DNA of 64,000 nucleotides, taken from NCBI GenBank assembly GCA_964425605.1, contig CAYRNR010000007.1, positions 1 through 64,000 of the forward strand. The letters run 5' to 3'. The position numbers and the translations under genes are program-made. The notes beneath the pieces are model-generated. The model was not told where the DNA came from. It searched no databases and saw only the letters and a list, made by a program, of their open reading frames with translations. This DNA comes from CAYRNR01 sp964425605 (lineage in GTDB: Bacteria > Myxococcota_A > UBA796 > UBA9615 > CAYRNR01). Of this stretch, positions 24,736-34,339 are shown in pieces; within the stretch, counting starts at the first letter, position 1; each line of letters opens with the position of its first letter.

Positions 24736-27297
24736 ATGATCGAGGACCGGAGAAACAGGCCAAAAAAGACGCTGCGGCAGGTCCTCGAGGCCAAGAGCAA
24801 GAAGCTGTACGACAAGTTCATGGGGCAGGTGATCGACTATCCCCAGCTCCTGACCACCACGCACATCCGCAACTTCACCCCTCACGACTTCTCCCATTCG
24901 GAAAAGGTCGAGCAGATCGCCGACGCCATGCTCCCCGACTGGTTCATGGAACGGATGAACGAGCATGAGATCTACATCTTCCTCCAGGCGATCTACCTCC
25001 ACGATATCGGCATGTCGGACCGCGCTGTCACCGAGTTCAGGGACGACATCGAGGAGATGTTCAAGGACGAGCTGAAGTTCGACAAGACCACGTCCGACGT
25101 GGACAAGCGGCGGCAGATCGAGGAGAAGGCGCGGGCCGTCCACGCGTCCCTCTCGCGCAAGTTCATCCTTCGCCACGGCACCTACTACAACCTCGAGCGG
25201 GCCCAGATGGCCATGGTCGCCTCCATCTGCCGGGCTCACTCCAACAAGAAGCTCCCCGGCAACAACACCATCCATACCTTCCGCAAGCTGCTCGAGGAGG
25301 CGCCGATTCAATCCGTAGGCGTGTTCTCGATCCACATCCACCTGCTCGCGGCGTTGCTGCGGCTGGCCGACGAGCTGGACGTGGACGCGGAGCGTGCCTC
25401 GATCCGCAGCATCCAGGGGATCGAGGAGATGCCGGCGGAGAACCGAACCGAATGGCTCAAACACTGGCTGATCCACGGGATCGAGTTCAATCCAGTGACC
25501 TGGGAGATCTTCCTGAGCGTGGCCGACGAGGACCTGGCCTCTGCCAGTGAGTGGGAACCCGCGAAACGGACGCATCTACGCCGGTTCAAGCTGCCCGAGG
25601 ATGACCCGGGCAACGAGACGGAGACGCACCGAACGGATCTGCTGTTGCCCAAGGAGCGTATCGCGCGCAACAACAGCCACCTCACCGACGTCACCATCAA
25701 GATCCGCCGGACGCTGCAGGAGGTGACCCCGACGCTGCAGCGGCACGGGCTCATGTACGACTCCATCCGGTTCCGAGATCCGCTGGCCATGGAGGTGGAG
25801 AGACGGCTCCAGGAGTACTACGTGTCCCCGTACGTGGTCGCGAACATTCCGAGCCCGGATCCGACGAACATCAAGACTCCGATGCAGGACATCCTGGCCG
25901 GGATCGAGGAGTGCAAGATTTCCCCGGAGTACCGCGTGGCCAGCAACCTCGACGAGCGTTTGCAGAAACGCACTCGGTTCATCGAAAGCTACGTTCGAAA
26001 CATCAAGAAGAAGGAATGCACGGATACGGGGAAGTGGTACGTGGACGCTGATCCGCTGTCGGGGGCGTGGAAGAAGGTCTCGGATCCCCTCGAGCAAGGC
26101 GCCGAAGCGCTCGTATCTGATTCAGGGAACGCGCCCACTGGCAGCGCTCGCTCGAAACTCGATCCGGAAACCCGTATCCGCCTCAGAAGCATCGAGACGG
26201 CCATCGAAACGCGTGCCTTGAACGCTGTCGACTCTCCGGAAGGCGCCACGTGCAACGAGTTCGAAATCTGGTTGGACGAGGTGATGTACCAGAAGTACTT
26301 CAAATCCCTGCAGAGGGACGCAAGAGAAGGTGAGGAGGAAGACGAGAAAGAAGACCAAGACGGCGCTGAGGCGGAAACGCAGACGCTGAGCCGCAGCTTC
26401 CCAATCAACGCGTTCGACGTCTTCGTTCCTGATACCAATGATTCGGCAAGCTCTTGTCTGGCCCAGTACAAGAAAGCAAGGTCCTGGTCGAAACTGGGAA
26501 TCGACGGAAAATTCACCGACGAAGAGCGAGAAATACACCGCAGCGGCATGCTCCAGCTGGTAGCTGCAGTGAACCGACTGCGCGACGACTACGGCATACG
26601 ACGCAGGCTCTACATCCTCCTGGACAAGCTCCAGGAACACATGTTCATCTCGGTGTTCTCCAAGCACTACCTCTGGCAGGTCCTCTCCGAAGTCCAGCTC
26701 GCCGGAACCCCAGCGGAGAAGGACGAACTCCAGGAGTCTTTCAGAGCTTCTTTGAAGACGTTGTCAGACGCTCTCAAGGACCACCCGCTGACCTTCCAAC
26801 TGCACTGCTTCGACGGTCCGGTTCGCGGTGACTATTCGGTCCACTCCTCGGAGGTCCTGGTGATGCACGGGGGGACCGAGGCCATCGCGTCACGAGAGCA
26901 GGACGACATCTGCGCTTTCTACGTCAACGCCAAGGCCACGATCGACGACGAGCGATGCTACTGGATCACAGGGGTCGATGCCCACGGCGGGCTCGATGGC
27001 CAGACCCCGAACAAGAAGTACATCGAGATAGAATCCGTTCCCAACCTGCTGCGCAGGAGCAAATCGCGCAAGCTCCGGGACGTGGACGAGTCGGAAATCG
27101 ACGATATCGACAAGATGGTCCGCGAGACCTTGGGGAAGCATCCTCTCGACAAGATCTGCGACGATGACAAGGAAACGTTCGAAAAAGAGATCAACCGAAT
27201 CATCCAGCTGATCCTCGAGGGGAGCGGCGACGAGCAGGACCTGCGGGTACCTGGACCGCGCGCTGAACCCAAGACCAAGGGGGGTAAGTCGAAATGA
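24736..27297 (+). CDS. HD-domain metal-dependent phosphohydrolase-like protein, 853 residues
   Basis: The ATG at 24736 starts MIEDRRNRPKKTL. The HD core occupies roughly residues 35-240. NFTPHDFSHSEKVEQIADAML holds the first His, IYLHDIGMSD the His-Asp pair and LLRLADELDVDAERASI the last Asp, giving the H...HD...D set that binds one or two metals. The domain resembles the HD-CE type found with HSP90-like ATPases. The remaining ~600 residues are charged and mostly helical, with a Glu/Asp-rich stretch near residue 530 (GEEEDEKEDQDGAEAE), and end basic. HD proteins hydrolyse phosphate esters, often nucleotides or alarmones; the substrate here is unknown. The stop overlaps the next start (ATGA). 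Confidence 0.82.
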   Translation: MIEDRRNRPKKTLRQVLEAKSKKLYDKFMGQVIDYPQLLTTTHIRNFTPHDFSHSEKVEQIADAMLPDWFMERMNEHEIYIFLQAIYLHDIGMSDRAVTEFRDDIEEMFKDELKFDKTTSDVDKRRQIEEKARAVHASLSRKFILRHGTYYNLERAQMAMVASICRAHSNKKLPGNNTIHTFRKLLEEAPIQSVGVFSIHIHLLAALLRLADELDVDAERASIRSIQGIEEMPAENRTEWLKHWLIHGIEFNPVTWEIFLSVADEDLASASEWEPAKRTHLRRFKLPEDDPGNETETHRTDLLLPKERIARNNSHLTDVTIKIRRTLQEVTPTLQRHGLMYDSIRFRDPLAMEVERRLQEYYVSPYVVANIPSPDPTNIKTPMQDILAGIEECKISPEYRVASNLDERLQKRTRFIESYVRNIKKKECTDTGKWYVDADPLSGAWKKVSDPLEQGAEALVSDSGNAPTGSARSKLDPETRIRLRSIETAIETRALNAVDSPEGATCNEFEIWLDEVMYQKYFKSLQRDAREGEEEDEKEDQDGAEAETQTLSRSFPINAFDVFVPDTNDSASSCLAQYKKARSWSKLGIDGKFTDEEREIHRSGMLQLVAAVNRLRDDYGIRRRLYILLDKLQEHMFISVFSKHYLWQVLSEVQLAGTPAEKDELQESFRASLKTLSDALKDHPLTFQLHCFDGPVRGDYSVHSSEVLVMHGGTEAIASREQDDICAFYVNAKATIDDERCYWITGVDAHGGLDGQTPNKKYIEIESVPNLLRRSKSRKLRDVDESEIDDIDKMVRETLGKHPLDKICDDDKETFEKEINRIIQLILEGSGDEQDLRVPGPRAEPKTKGGKSK

Positions 27298-30200
27298 GTC
27301 GTCTACTCCAGTTGTTGCAGATCTGGCCTAACGAAATCGGCAAGCTGGGCAAGTTCTCCTTGCTCAACTTCCTGATCATGTCGGGCCTGTTCCTGGCCAA
27401 GGCGACCCGCGACTCGCTGTTCTTCCGCTACGCGGGCGCGGACATGCTGCCGTTCATGTTCGTGATCAACGCCGTGAGTCTCACGGCATTGAGCATCTGG
27501 CTGTCCCGTGTGGAAGCAAGATTCCAGGTCAAGTGGTTGCTCGTCGTTGCCGTGGCGACGACGATGGTGCTCGGATCTGCTTTCGGAGTCGCCTTCGGAC
27601 TGTTCGAGTTGGAGTCACTGCACGTTGCCTGGTTCTTCGTGCTGTTCGTCCTGTGCGAGGCGGCTGTCTTCCTGTTGATCGTTCTGTACTGGTCGTTTAC
27701 AGGCGCCTTCTTCCTGCCCAAGCACAGCGAACGGCTGTTCCCGAAGTTCGTGGGCAGCGGACACCTGGGAACCACGACGGGTGGTCTGCTGGCGTTGTTG
27801 CTCGCCCCGACCCTCGGCACGAGTGCCATGTTGTTGGTCTGGGGAGGCCTGCTCTTCTGCGGCTTGGTGGTCATCGCGTGGATCTGCAACTCGGTGAAGA
27901 CGATCGAGAGTGAAGACGATCCCCTGCCCATGGCCGAGGGCCCGGCCGAGGATGAGGACGTCGGTTTTCTGGTTGGTTTCCAGACCATCTTCAAGTCTCG
28001 ATACCTCAAGTTGTTCACGTTCGTCACGGTCTGCGCGTTTTTCCTGGGTAGCGTGTACGACTTTGCCCTGGCGGACACGGCTGCGGAGTTCTTCGGTGAT
28101 GACCTGGATCGACAGACGGCCTGGCTCGGTGGCATCACCATCGGGTTCGGCGTCGCGGCCTTCTTCATCCAGTTCTTCGTCATCACCCGGTTGATCCGCT
28201 GGCTGAGCGTGGAGAAGGTCAACCTCTTCGCGCCCGGCCTGCTCGCCGTCGGCGCCATCGGTCTGTCCTGGTACAGCTTCGCTGCAGCGGCGATGGCTAG
28301 GTTCCTCTATTTGACCAACGAGTTCGTCTTCAACCAGACCCTGATCCAGTTCATCTACGCAGTCGTGCCGGACGACCAGCGCGAAAAGGCCCGGTACACC
28401 ATCGAGGGCGGTGTCACGAACCTCTCGATCGGGCTGGCGGGGTTGTTCCTGCTCATCCCGGCGTACATGACGGACATGCCCCGTGCGTTCCTGGTCAACA
28501 TCGCGTTGCTGCTCGGCATCGCCATGTTCGTCCTGTCCATCTTCCTGGGGCGGGAGTACCGCGACAACATCCTCGAAGGAGGGGAGAAGCGGGGTGCCGG
28601 GCATGCCGCTCGGTTGCGCCGCGCCGTCGTGTTCGACAGCGCCAACTCTCTGAAGGTGATCCAGCAGAGTCTCGATTCCAGTGAGGAGTCGCTGGTCCTC
28701 ACGGCCGTCGACATTGTTCGAGATGCAGGTGAGTGCGGCAAGTTCGTGAACGAACTCGTTCGTCTCGCCTCCAAGGGCGATGCACCGCGTGTCCAGCAGG
28801 CCTCGATTCGGGCGCTGTCCGACGTCATCACTTTGGAAGAACTTCGCAATCTCAGGGAACAGACGACAGGCCGGCTCGGAGGATACGAGCCGGAAACCAT
28901 CCACGCCCTTGGTTCCCTGTACATCCAGCTCGGATGTACGAAGGAGCTCGCGGAGGAGCTAGGCGGTCTCCTTGAGGTAGGCAGCGCGCGTGTGCGCGCA
29001 GCCGTGCTTCGCTTGCTCGTAGAATCCGGCGACATCGACGCGTGGGAGCCGGTGAGCCACGCTCTCGGTGCCATGATGGGGGAGGGCGCTTCCGCAGCGA
29101 TGCGGGCCGAGGCAATCAAGGTGCTCGGTGAACTCCGGTCGACATCGCAGCTCGCCAAGATCGAGGCCGGGCTCGGCGAGGGCCAGCCCCTCTTGGTGAG
29201 ACGAGAGGCCATCCGGGCCTTGGGGCTCGTGCGTCACGTGGACGACGCAGCTTCGCGCAAGGCCCTGGCCACCTTGCTGAGGTTGAGTGAAGACGGTGAT
29301 CTCCTGAGTGCAGCGGAGGAATCGATCCGCCTGCTGTTGGCCCAGTCACCGAGCCTTGTCGGCGACCTCCTGTCGCGTGATCCCGAGCCGCGCCATCTGC
29401 CGATGATGCTCACTCTCTGTCCCACCGAAGAGGTGGACTCGTTCCTGCTTTCACGGCTCTCGCATGACGACAGCGATCGCGCTCAGGCTGCGTTCCGTGC
29501 GCTGGATACGCGGCACTGCCAGGATCTGTGCCACGTCGCCTTGCAGAGGAACAAGGCGCTGGAACAGTACAAGGACAGGGTTTTGCGGCGCGTATACGCG
29601 TTCCAGGTGTGTTCCAGAAGGCTCGATCTCGGGCAAGACGGCCCCTGGCATTTGCGCTGGATCGCGAGCGAAGCCAGGTATCGTTTCAGGCGGTCGTTGC
29701 GTGACTTCCTGGCGCTGGTCCGCATGCAGTGCGACTCCAGCATCCCGGGACTCGAGCCGGCTGATCTGGTCGAACAGCTCCAGAGCGACCACGCCATGGA
29801 GCGTGATCAGGCCATCAACTTGCTCGAGCGGCTGATTCCTGACCGCCAGCTCTACAACGAGCTTCAGGAGCTGTGCGACGCGGCCGACGTGGACAACGCC
29901 GGGGGAGATCGGGACTTCGAGCAGGGCGCCCGGAAGCTCGGCTCCCATCCTGGCGACAAGGTCGAGCAACAGCTCGCCTACTTGGAGCGCGAAGGGGACG
30001 AGTGGCTGGCGCAGATCATCGCTCGCACAATCCGCGAGAGGACGTCCGATCAGGATGATCCGCACATGGCCCGCACCGAGCTGTTCCTCCGGTGCAACCT
30101 GTTCCGGAACATGCCGGGCGAGGCCCTGCACGAACTCACGCGGGGGCTGAAGAGGGAAACATTCGAGGCGCCAGAAGTGATCCTGCGCAGCAACGAGGAG

Positions 30201-31088
30201 TCGGAGGCGCTCTTCGTGATCGAGGAGGGGCGCGTCGAGCTGTCGCGCCGGGGCGACCACCTCTTGACGAGGGAGACGGGGTCGACAGTGGGGGAATTCG
30301 AACTCCTGCAGGCGGAGGCTCCGAAGCGAGATTACGAGGCAAGCGCTCTGTCGGAGCGCGTCACCGGATACTGGCTGAGGCGGGAGGACTTGCTCGCGCT
30401 GCTCAGCCGCGACAGGGAGAGCGCAGGTGCTCTTCTGGAGAACTTGATCGGAAGACTCCGCCTGCTCAACGAATGGGCGTCCACGGCGAACACCGAGGAG
30501 TCGGAGAAGCTCAGCCAGTTCCAGGGCCATCTCATCGACACTGCTCGGAAGCTGGACAGCGCGTCCGAGAGACTCGAGATTCAACGGAAGTCCACCGAGG
30601 TGGAATTCAAGTGGCTCGTGGATTGTGACGAGCAGGCAATTAGCAAGCTCGACGGAGTGCAGAAGCTCGACCTCGAACAGTATTACATCATCTCCGAAGA
30701 CGCCAAGGAGCTCAGGCTGCGGCGGGCGAACAACCTCACCACTGGCATGGAGAAGTGTTTCCTGACCATCAAGGGCGGCACTGGGGTGGCACGCGGCGAG
30801 ATCGAGACCTTGGTACCGAGGCGCATGTTCGATGAGTGCCGGGTGCTACGGCTCAAGAGCATCATCCACAAGACCCGATACAAGATCCCGCATCAGGGCG
30901 TCGTATGGGAAGTCGATGTCTATGCGAAGGATTCACCCCTGCACGGTCTCGTAGTTGCCGAGGTGGAGCTGCCAGATGAGCAAACCAAGGTGAGCGATCC
31001 TCCGTTGATCAAGAAGCTCAAGGAGGTCACGGAGGACAGCCGCTACAAGAACAAGAACCTGGCCCTCAACGGGCGCATTCCGAAGTGA
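27294..31088 (+). CDS. Four-module fusion: ATP/ADP-carrier-like transporter, HEAT repeats, cyclic-nucleotide-binding domain, CYTH domain
   Basis: This encodes 1264 residues. Residues ~1-430 are a twelve-TM-like region starting LGKFSLLNFLIMSGLFLAKATRDSLFF, typical of the NTP/NDP exchange (TLC) family. Residues ~445-710 are Ala/Leu repeats of HEAT type. Residues ~920-1060 are a CNB domain (LFLRCNLFRNMPGEAL, LFVIEEGRVELSRRGD). Residues ~1098-1264 are a CYTH domain with the tunnel residues present: EVEFK (ExExK), ELRLRR, FLTIKGG, HKTRYKI, WEVDVY and VAEVEL. CYTH enzymes are triphosphatases or class IV adenylyl cyclases. The protein thus pairs a nucleotide sensor with a possible nucleotide or polyphosphate enzyme on one membrane protein. 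It overlaps the HD gene. Confidence 0.88.
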   Translation: MSRLLQLLQIWPNEIGKLGKFSLLNFLIMSGLFLAKATRDSLFFRYAGADMLPFMFVINAVSLTALSIWLSRVEARFQVKWLLVVAVATTMVLGSAFGVAFGLFELESLHVAWFFVLFVLCEAAVFLLIVLYWSFTGAFFLPKHSERLFPKFVGSGHLGTTTGGLLALLLAPTLGTSAMLLVWGGLLFCGLVVIAWICNSVKTIESEDDPLPMAEGPAEDEDVGFLVGFQTIFKSRYLKLFTFVTVCAFFLGSVYDFALADTAAEFFGDDLDRQTAWLGGITIGFGVAAFFIQFFVITRLIRWLSVEKVNLFAPGLLAVGAIGLSWYSFAAAAMARFLYLTNEFVFNQTLIQFIYAVVPDDQREKARYTIEGGVTNLSIGLAGLFLLIPAYMTDMPRAFLVNIALLLGIAMFVLSIFLGREYRDNILEGGEKRGAGHAARLRRAVVFDSANSLKVIQQSLDSSEESLVLTAVDIVRDAGECGKFVNELVRLASKGDAPRVQQASIRALSDVITLEELRNLREQTTGRLGGYEPETIHALGSLYIQLGCTKELAEELGGLLEVGSARVRAAVLRLLVESGDIDAWEPVSHALGAMMGEGASAAMRAEAIKVLGELRSTSQLAKIEAGLGEGQPLLVRREAIRALGLVRHVDDAASRKALATLLRLSEDGDLLSAAEESIRLLLAQSPSLVGDLLSRDPEPRHLPMMLTLCPTEEVDSFLLSRLSHDDSDRAQAAFRALDTRHCQDLCHVALQRNKALEQYKDRVLRRVYAFQVCSRRLDLGQDGPWHLRWIASEARYRFRRSLRDFLALVRMQCDSSIPGLEPADLVEQLQSDHAMERDQAINLLERLIPDRQLYNELQELCDAADVDNAGGDRDFEQGARKLGSHPGDKVEQQLAYLEREGDEWLAQIIARTIRERTSDQDDPHMARTELFLRCNLFRNMPGEALHELTRGLKRETFEAPEVILRSNEESEALFVIEEGRVELSRRGDHLLTRETGSTVGEFELLQAEAPKRDYEASALSERVTGYWLRREDLLALLSRDRESAGALLENLIGRLRLLNEWASTANTEESEKLSQFQGHLIDTARKLDSASERLEIQRKSTEVEFKWLVDCDEQAISKLDGVQKLDLEQYYIISEDAKELRLRRANNLTTGMEKCFLTIKGGTGVARGEIETLVPRRMFDECRVLRLKSIIHKTRYKIPHQGVVWEVDVYAKDSPLHGLVVAEVELPDEQTKVSDPPLIKKLKEVTEDSRYKNKNLALNGRIPK

Positions 31089-31095
31089 GGACGCC

Positions 31096-32166
31096 ATGTG
31101 GGTACTGAGCCAGTTCGAGAAAATGGACATCCTGCGACGATGTCCGCCATTCAAGAACCTCCCCGCCGACACTCTTCGGTCCCTTGCGCAGCTGTGCAGG
31201 GAAGTGGAATACGCGGCAGGCCAGACGATCATGGTCGAGGATTCGCGCGCCACGAACCTCTTCGTGCTGGCACACGGCAGCCTCGTCGTCCGCACCGAGG
31301 GTCGCGAGGTGGCCCGATTGGGACCCACGGCTCTGTTGGGGGACATGGAGGCGCTGTCTCCGCCCAAGGCGCGCAAGTACATCGCGACCGTCGAGGTGGC
31401 CTCGACCCAGGTCCAGGGCCTGGAGATGCATCTCCGTCACCTCCGGAGTTCTCTGCAACGCCATCCCGATCTGGCGCTGTCCTTGATCTCCAACCTCTCC
31501 GCGCGTTGCATGGAGACCGGGGACCGGCTGGCGAGGATTCGCGGGCTGACGCAGCACGTCGAGAGATCGTTGGATGAATTCTCCAAATCACTCGTCGGAA
31601 TGACCGAACTCGCCGAGGCCATGAAGAGCGCCAAGGGAATGAAGGAGCGACTCGAGCGCAAGTACAAAGTGAGCCTGGACACCGAGCAGTTCTCCAGCTG
31701 GACGGATTCGCAGGGAATCCAGGTGACGAGTCAGTTCGTCGAACAGGCCTACCTGCCCGTGGTCGATGACAGCGATGGCGAGCGGGATGATGTAGAGGTG
31801 CGCATCAGAAGGATCGGCGATGAGCACACCTTGACGATGTCCCGTAGGGGATCGGGTGCTGCGCGGCAGGAAGCCGAACTCGAACTCACCGACAAGCAGT
31901 ACCAGACGCTGCTCCCCCTCGCGAAGGGCCATCCGATCCGGAAGACCCGGTACAAGCTCGAGTACGGAGGGCTGGACTGGAAGCTGGACGAGTTCTCGGA
32001 GGAGACGCAACTGGCGGGCCTGCAGCTGGCTGAGGTGGCCCTCCCACGAGAGGGAAGCAAGGTGCGGATGCCTCCCCTCTTCGTGGGTGACGAAGACAAC
32101 GAGGTGACGGACGATCCCTCGTACAGGAACCTGTCTCTGGCGATGGACGGACGCCCGACGGGATAG
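31096..32166 (+). CDS. CNB-CYTH protein with a degraded CYTH active site
   Basis: This encodes 356 residues starting 7 bases after the previous stop. Residues ~8-135 form a cyclic-nucleotide-binding-type domain (ILRRCPPFKNLPADTLRSLA, GQTIMVEDSRATNLFVLAHGSLVV). A coiled segment follows, then a CYTH domain at ~185-350 (DVEVRIRRIGDEHTLTMS, IRKTRYKLEYGGLDWKLDEF, LQLAEVALP, SYRNLSLAMDGRP). The ExExK motif is ERKYK, the TxK site is TMSRR, EVD is KLD, and the second Glu of AEVEL is Ala. Several catalytic acidic residues present in the upstream fusion are therefore missing. A binding or regulatory partner for the intact CYTH domain is inferred. Confidence 0.85.
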   Translation: MWVLSQFEKMDILRRCPPFKNLPADTLRSLAQLCREVEYAAGQTIMVEDSRATNLFVLAHGSLVVRTEGREVARLGPTALLGDMEALSPPKARKYIATVEVASTQVQGLEMHLRHLRSSLQRHPDLALSLISNLSARCMETGDRLARIRGLTQHVERSLDEFSKSLVGMTELAEAMKSAKGMKERLERKYKVSLDTEQFSSWTDSQGIQVTSQFVEQAYLPVVDDSDGERDDVEVRIRRIGDEHTLTMSRRGSGAARQEAELELTDKQYQTLLPLAKGHPIRKTRYKLEYGGLDWKLDEFSEETQLAGLQLAEVALPREGSKVRMPPLFVGDEDNEVTDDPSYRNLSLAMDGRPTG

Positions 32167-32221
32167 TGGCGTCTTGGGAGTGCGCGGTGCACACATCGCC
32201 GCGCGTTCGAAGGGGAGATCA

Positions 32222-34324
32222 ATGGCGAGCAAGTGGATTCTGTTTCACTCGATCACGGGCGGGGAACGCGCGTCGGTGTCCATGGCCAAGATCGGCTGGG
32301 AATTGGCCTCGCAAGGGAGGCGTGTGTGCCTGCTCGACCTGGACCTCGAGCATCGGCTGGTGCGGGACCTCTGTGCGCCTGTGCTGAAGGGCGCGCGGTG
32401 CCAGACGCTCGACGATCTGGATGTCTACACGGCGCCGGCTCCCGAGGAGATGGAGGATATCGATGGCGCGTTCTACCTGGCGTCGCCCTCCGGAGTTGGT
32501 GGTCCCTTCGATCCGGTGGTGTCCCTTCAAGGCGTGCGACCGCGGAAGGTGACGGATACTCTCGAGGAGTACCAGAGTGTTTTGAGGGGGTTCGAAGATC
32601 GCAAGCTGGACTACATCCTCATGGTGGCCGATTGTCGTCTCTTCGAGCCGGCAACCACCCTCGCTGACGCAATCATCCTGAGCGTGTCGCCGTCACCCAC
32701 GCTGATCTCCAGAGTAGGTGATTGGCTGAGCAAGTCTGGTGGAAACGGCCCGCCCGTCGAATTCGTGCTCCTGGACCCCTTCCTCGTACCCAGGAGTGGA
32801 ACTGTGGACCTAGGGGAGTTGAGTGAGTCAGAGCAGTATCTCAGCGCCGAAAAAAAGCTGACGGCGGGAACGCACCCATTCGAGGGTGAGCTGTTTCCGA
32901 TTCCAGTGCCCCGGCATGCGTTGTTCCAGGAGCTCTTTTTGCTGGATCCCGAGAAAGATGATCCCGCGCTCGAAGTCTACAAGCACGCGGCTGACCGTAT
33001 CGTGGCCACGAACGAATCTGATTTCTTGACCCAGATCGAGAAGGCCAAGGGAACGAAGGACACCAGCGAGCTGTTGCGCAAGCTCGAGGGGATGGCTCAG
33101 CAGTTCGAGCACAAACCGCAGTTCTTGCGGGAGTTGACGGACGCCCATCTCGCGCTCGATCGGCCCAGGCGCGCGCTCAAATCCCTCAAGGAGCACGCCT
33201 CGGCGCTGGGGGCGCAGGGCAAGAGGAATCCCTACGTGCTCCAGGTCCACGCCTGGGCCCTGGTGGAGCTGGCCAGGAAGGATGCGACGGGAGCCAAGGA
33301 GAATCTTCGGGATGCTCAGAAGCTGCTCGAAGAGAGCAAGACGAGGTTGAACTCCCCCGAGGGGAACATGCAGCTGGCCGATGTCTGCGTGATGCTGGCC
33401 CATGCGGACAGGTCCACTGCGCAGCGTTTCTTCCGCATGGCGCTGGACTGCCTCGAAGAGTCCCTGGCGGTCCTGGAGGAGCAATCGAACCGGCGAGACG
33501 AGCTGGCCGCCTGTCTCTACCGACTCGGGTACGTGTACAGTCAGCTGGCTCCTCGCGCACGAGGAGCTGACAGGGATGAGTACGTGAACCGGGCCATCGA
33601 CAGCTTCGAAAAAGCCATCGACAAGCGCCGGGATCGTGACACGTACATGGCGCTGGGCCGCGAGCTGATGCAAAAGGGCGTGCGACTGAAGGGTGGCGAC
33701 GCGATGAACACGCTCGAAGTCGCGCGCGAACGGCTCGAACAGGCCGATCGGATGACCCGCAGGCCCGACTTCGAGGCGGCGTACTGGCGGGGAATCTGTC
33801 TGATCGAGCTCTCCTGTCTGCAGGACTTCGAGAATGCGTTGCGCAGCCTCGAAGACGCCAGCCGGGTGCTCAACAACGCGTTGACCATCGAACAAGCATC
33901 GGTGGAAGCGTCGTTCTACTGCGGCGTCGCCACGTTCTTTGCCTGGCAGCTTCACCAGCAGCGATCCCGTAAATTGCACAGCGTCGATGAAGGAGATCTG
34001 CTCCAGGAACAGGCTCATCCAACCGACCTGGTCTTCGAGAGGGATGTCTTCTACCGAATGGAGCAGGCGATCGCTGCTCAGGAGACAAACGAAGATGCCT
34101 ACTTCGACAAAAGTGAGATCGACGAGGCGGTGGAGGCTCTCGAGCTGTTCGTTCAAGCCCTCGAGGAACAGCTGAAATTCAAGGTGAGGCGTTTCCCTGG
34201 ATGGTATCGGCAGCTCCAGAAGCACTTCCGGCAACACAAGGAACTCGCCAACTCCCCAGCGGAGCTCGAAAGCTTCAAGGAGTTGATCCAGGACGTAGCC
34301 GACCGCACAGCAGCGACGAGCTGA
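32222..34324 (+). CDS. Degenerate MinD/ParA-like domain plus helical-repeat protein
   Basis: This encodes 700 residues. AAGGGGAG precedes the ATG at 32222, and upstream starts overlap the previous region. The N-terminal ~250 residues follow the MinD/ParA/KGGVGR layout: WILFHSITGGERASVSMAKI, then GRRVCLLDLDLEHRLVRDL, then DYILMVADCR and AIILSVSPSP. The P-loop is lost: the intact gene next door has FKGGVGRTT where this has SITGGERAS. The remaining ~450 residues are TPR-like helices (LACLYRLGYVYSQLAPRA, FEAAYWRGICLIELSCL, VEASFYCGVATFFAWQL). It probably binds its active neighbour rather than hydrolysing ATP. It lies 15 bases upstream of that neighbour. Confidence 0.8.
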   Translation: MASKWILFHSITGGERASVSMAKIGWELASQGRRVCLLDLDLEHRLVRDLCAPVLKGARCQTLDDLDVYTAPAPEEMEDIDGAFYLASPSGVGGPFDPVVSLQGVRPRKVTDTLEEYQSVLRGFEDRKLDYILMVADCRLFEPATTLADAIILSVSPSPTLISRVGDWLSKSGGNGPPVEFVLLDPFLVPRSGTVDLGELSESEQYLSAEKKLTAGTHPFEGELFPIPVPRHALFQELFLLDPEKDDPALEVYKHAADRIVATNESDFLTQIEKAKGTKDTSELLRKLEGMAQQFEHKPQFLRELTDAHLALDRPRRALKSLKEHASALGAQGKRNPYVLQVHAWALVELARKDATGAKENLRDAQKLLEESKTRLNSPEGNMQLADVCVMLAHADRSTAQRFFRMALDCLEESLAVLEEQSNRRDELAACLYRLGYVYSQLAPRARGADRDEYVNRAIDSFEKAIDKRRDRDTYMALGRELMQKGVRLKGGDAMNTLEVARERLEQADRMTRRPDFEAAYWRGICLIELSCLQDFENALRSLEDASRVLNNALTIEQASVEASFYCGVATFFAWQLHQQRSRKLHSVDEGDLLQEQAHPTDLVFERDVFYRMEQAIAAQETNEDAYFDKSEIDEAVEALELFVQALEEQLKFKVRRFPGWYRQLQKHFRQHKELANSPAELESFKELIQDVADRTAATS

Positions 34325-34339
34325 CGAGAGGTAGTTACC

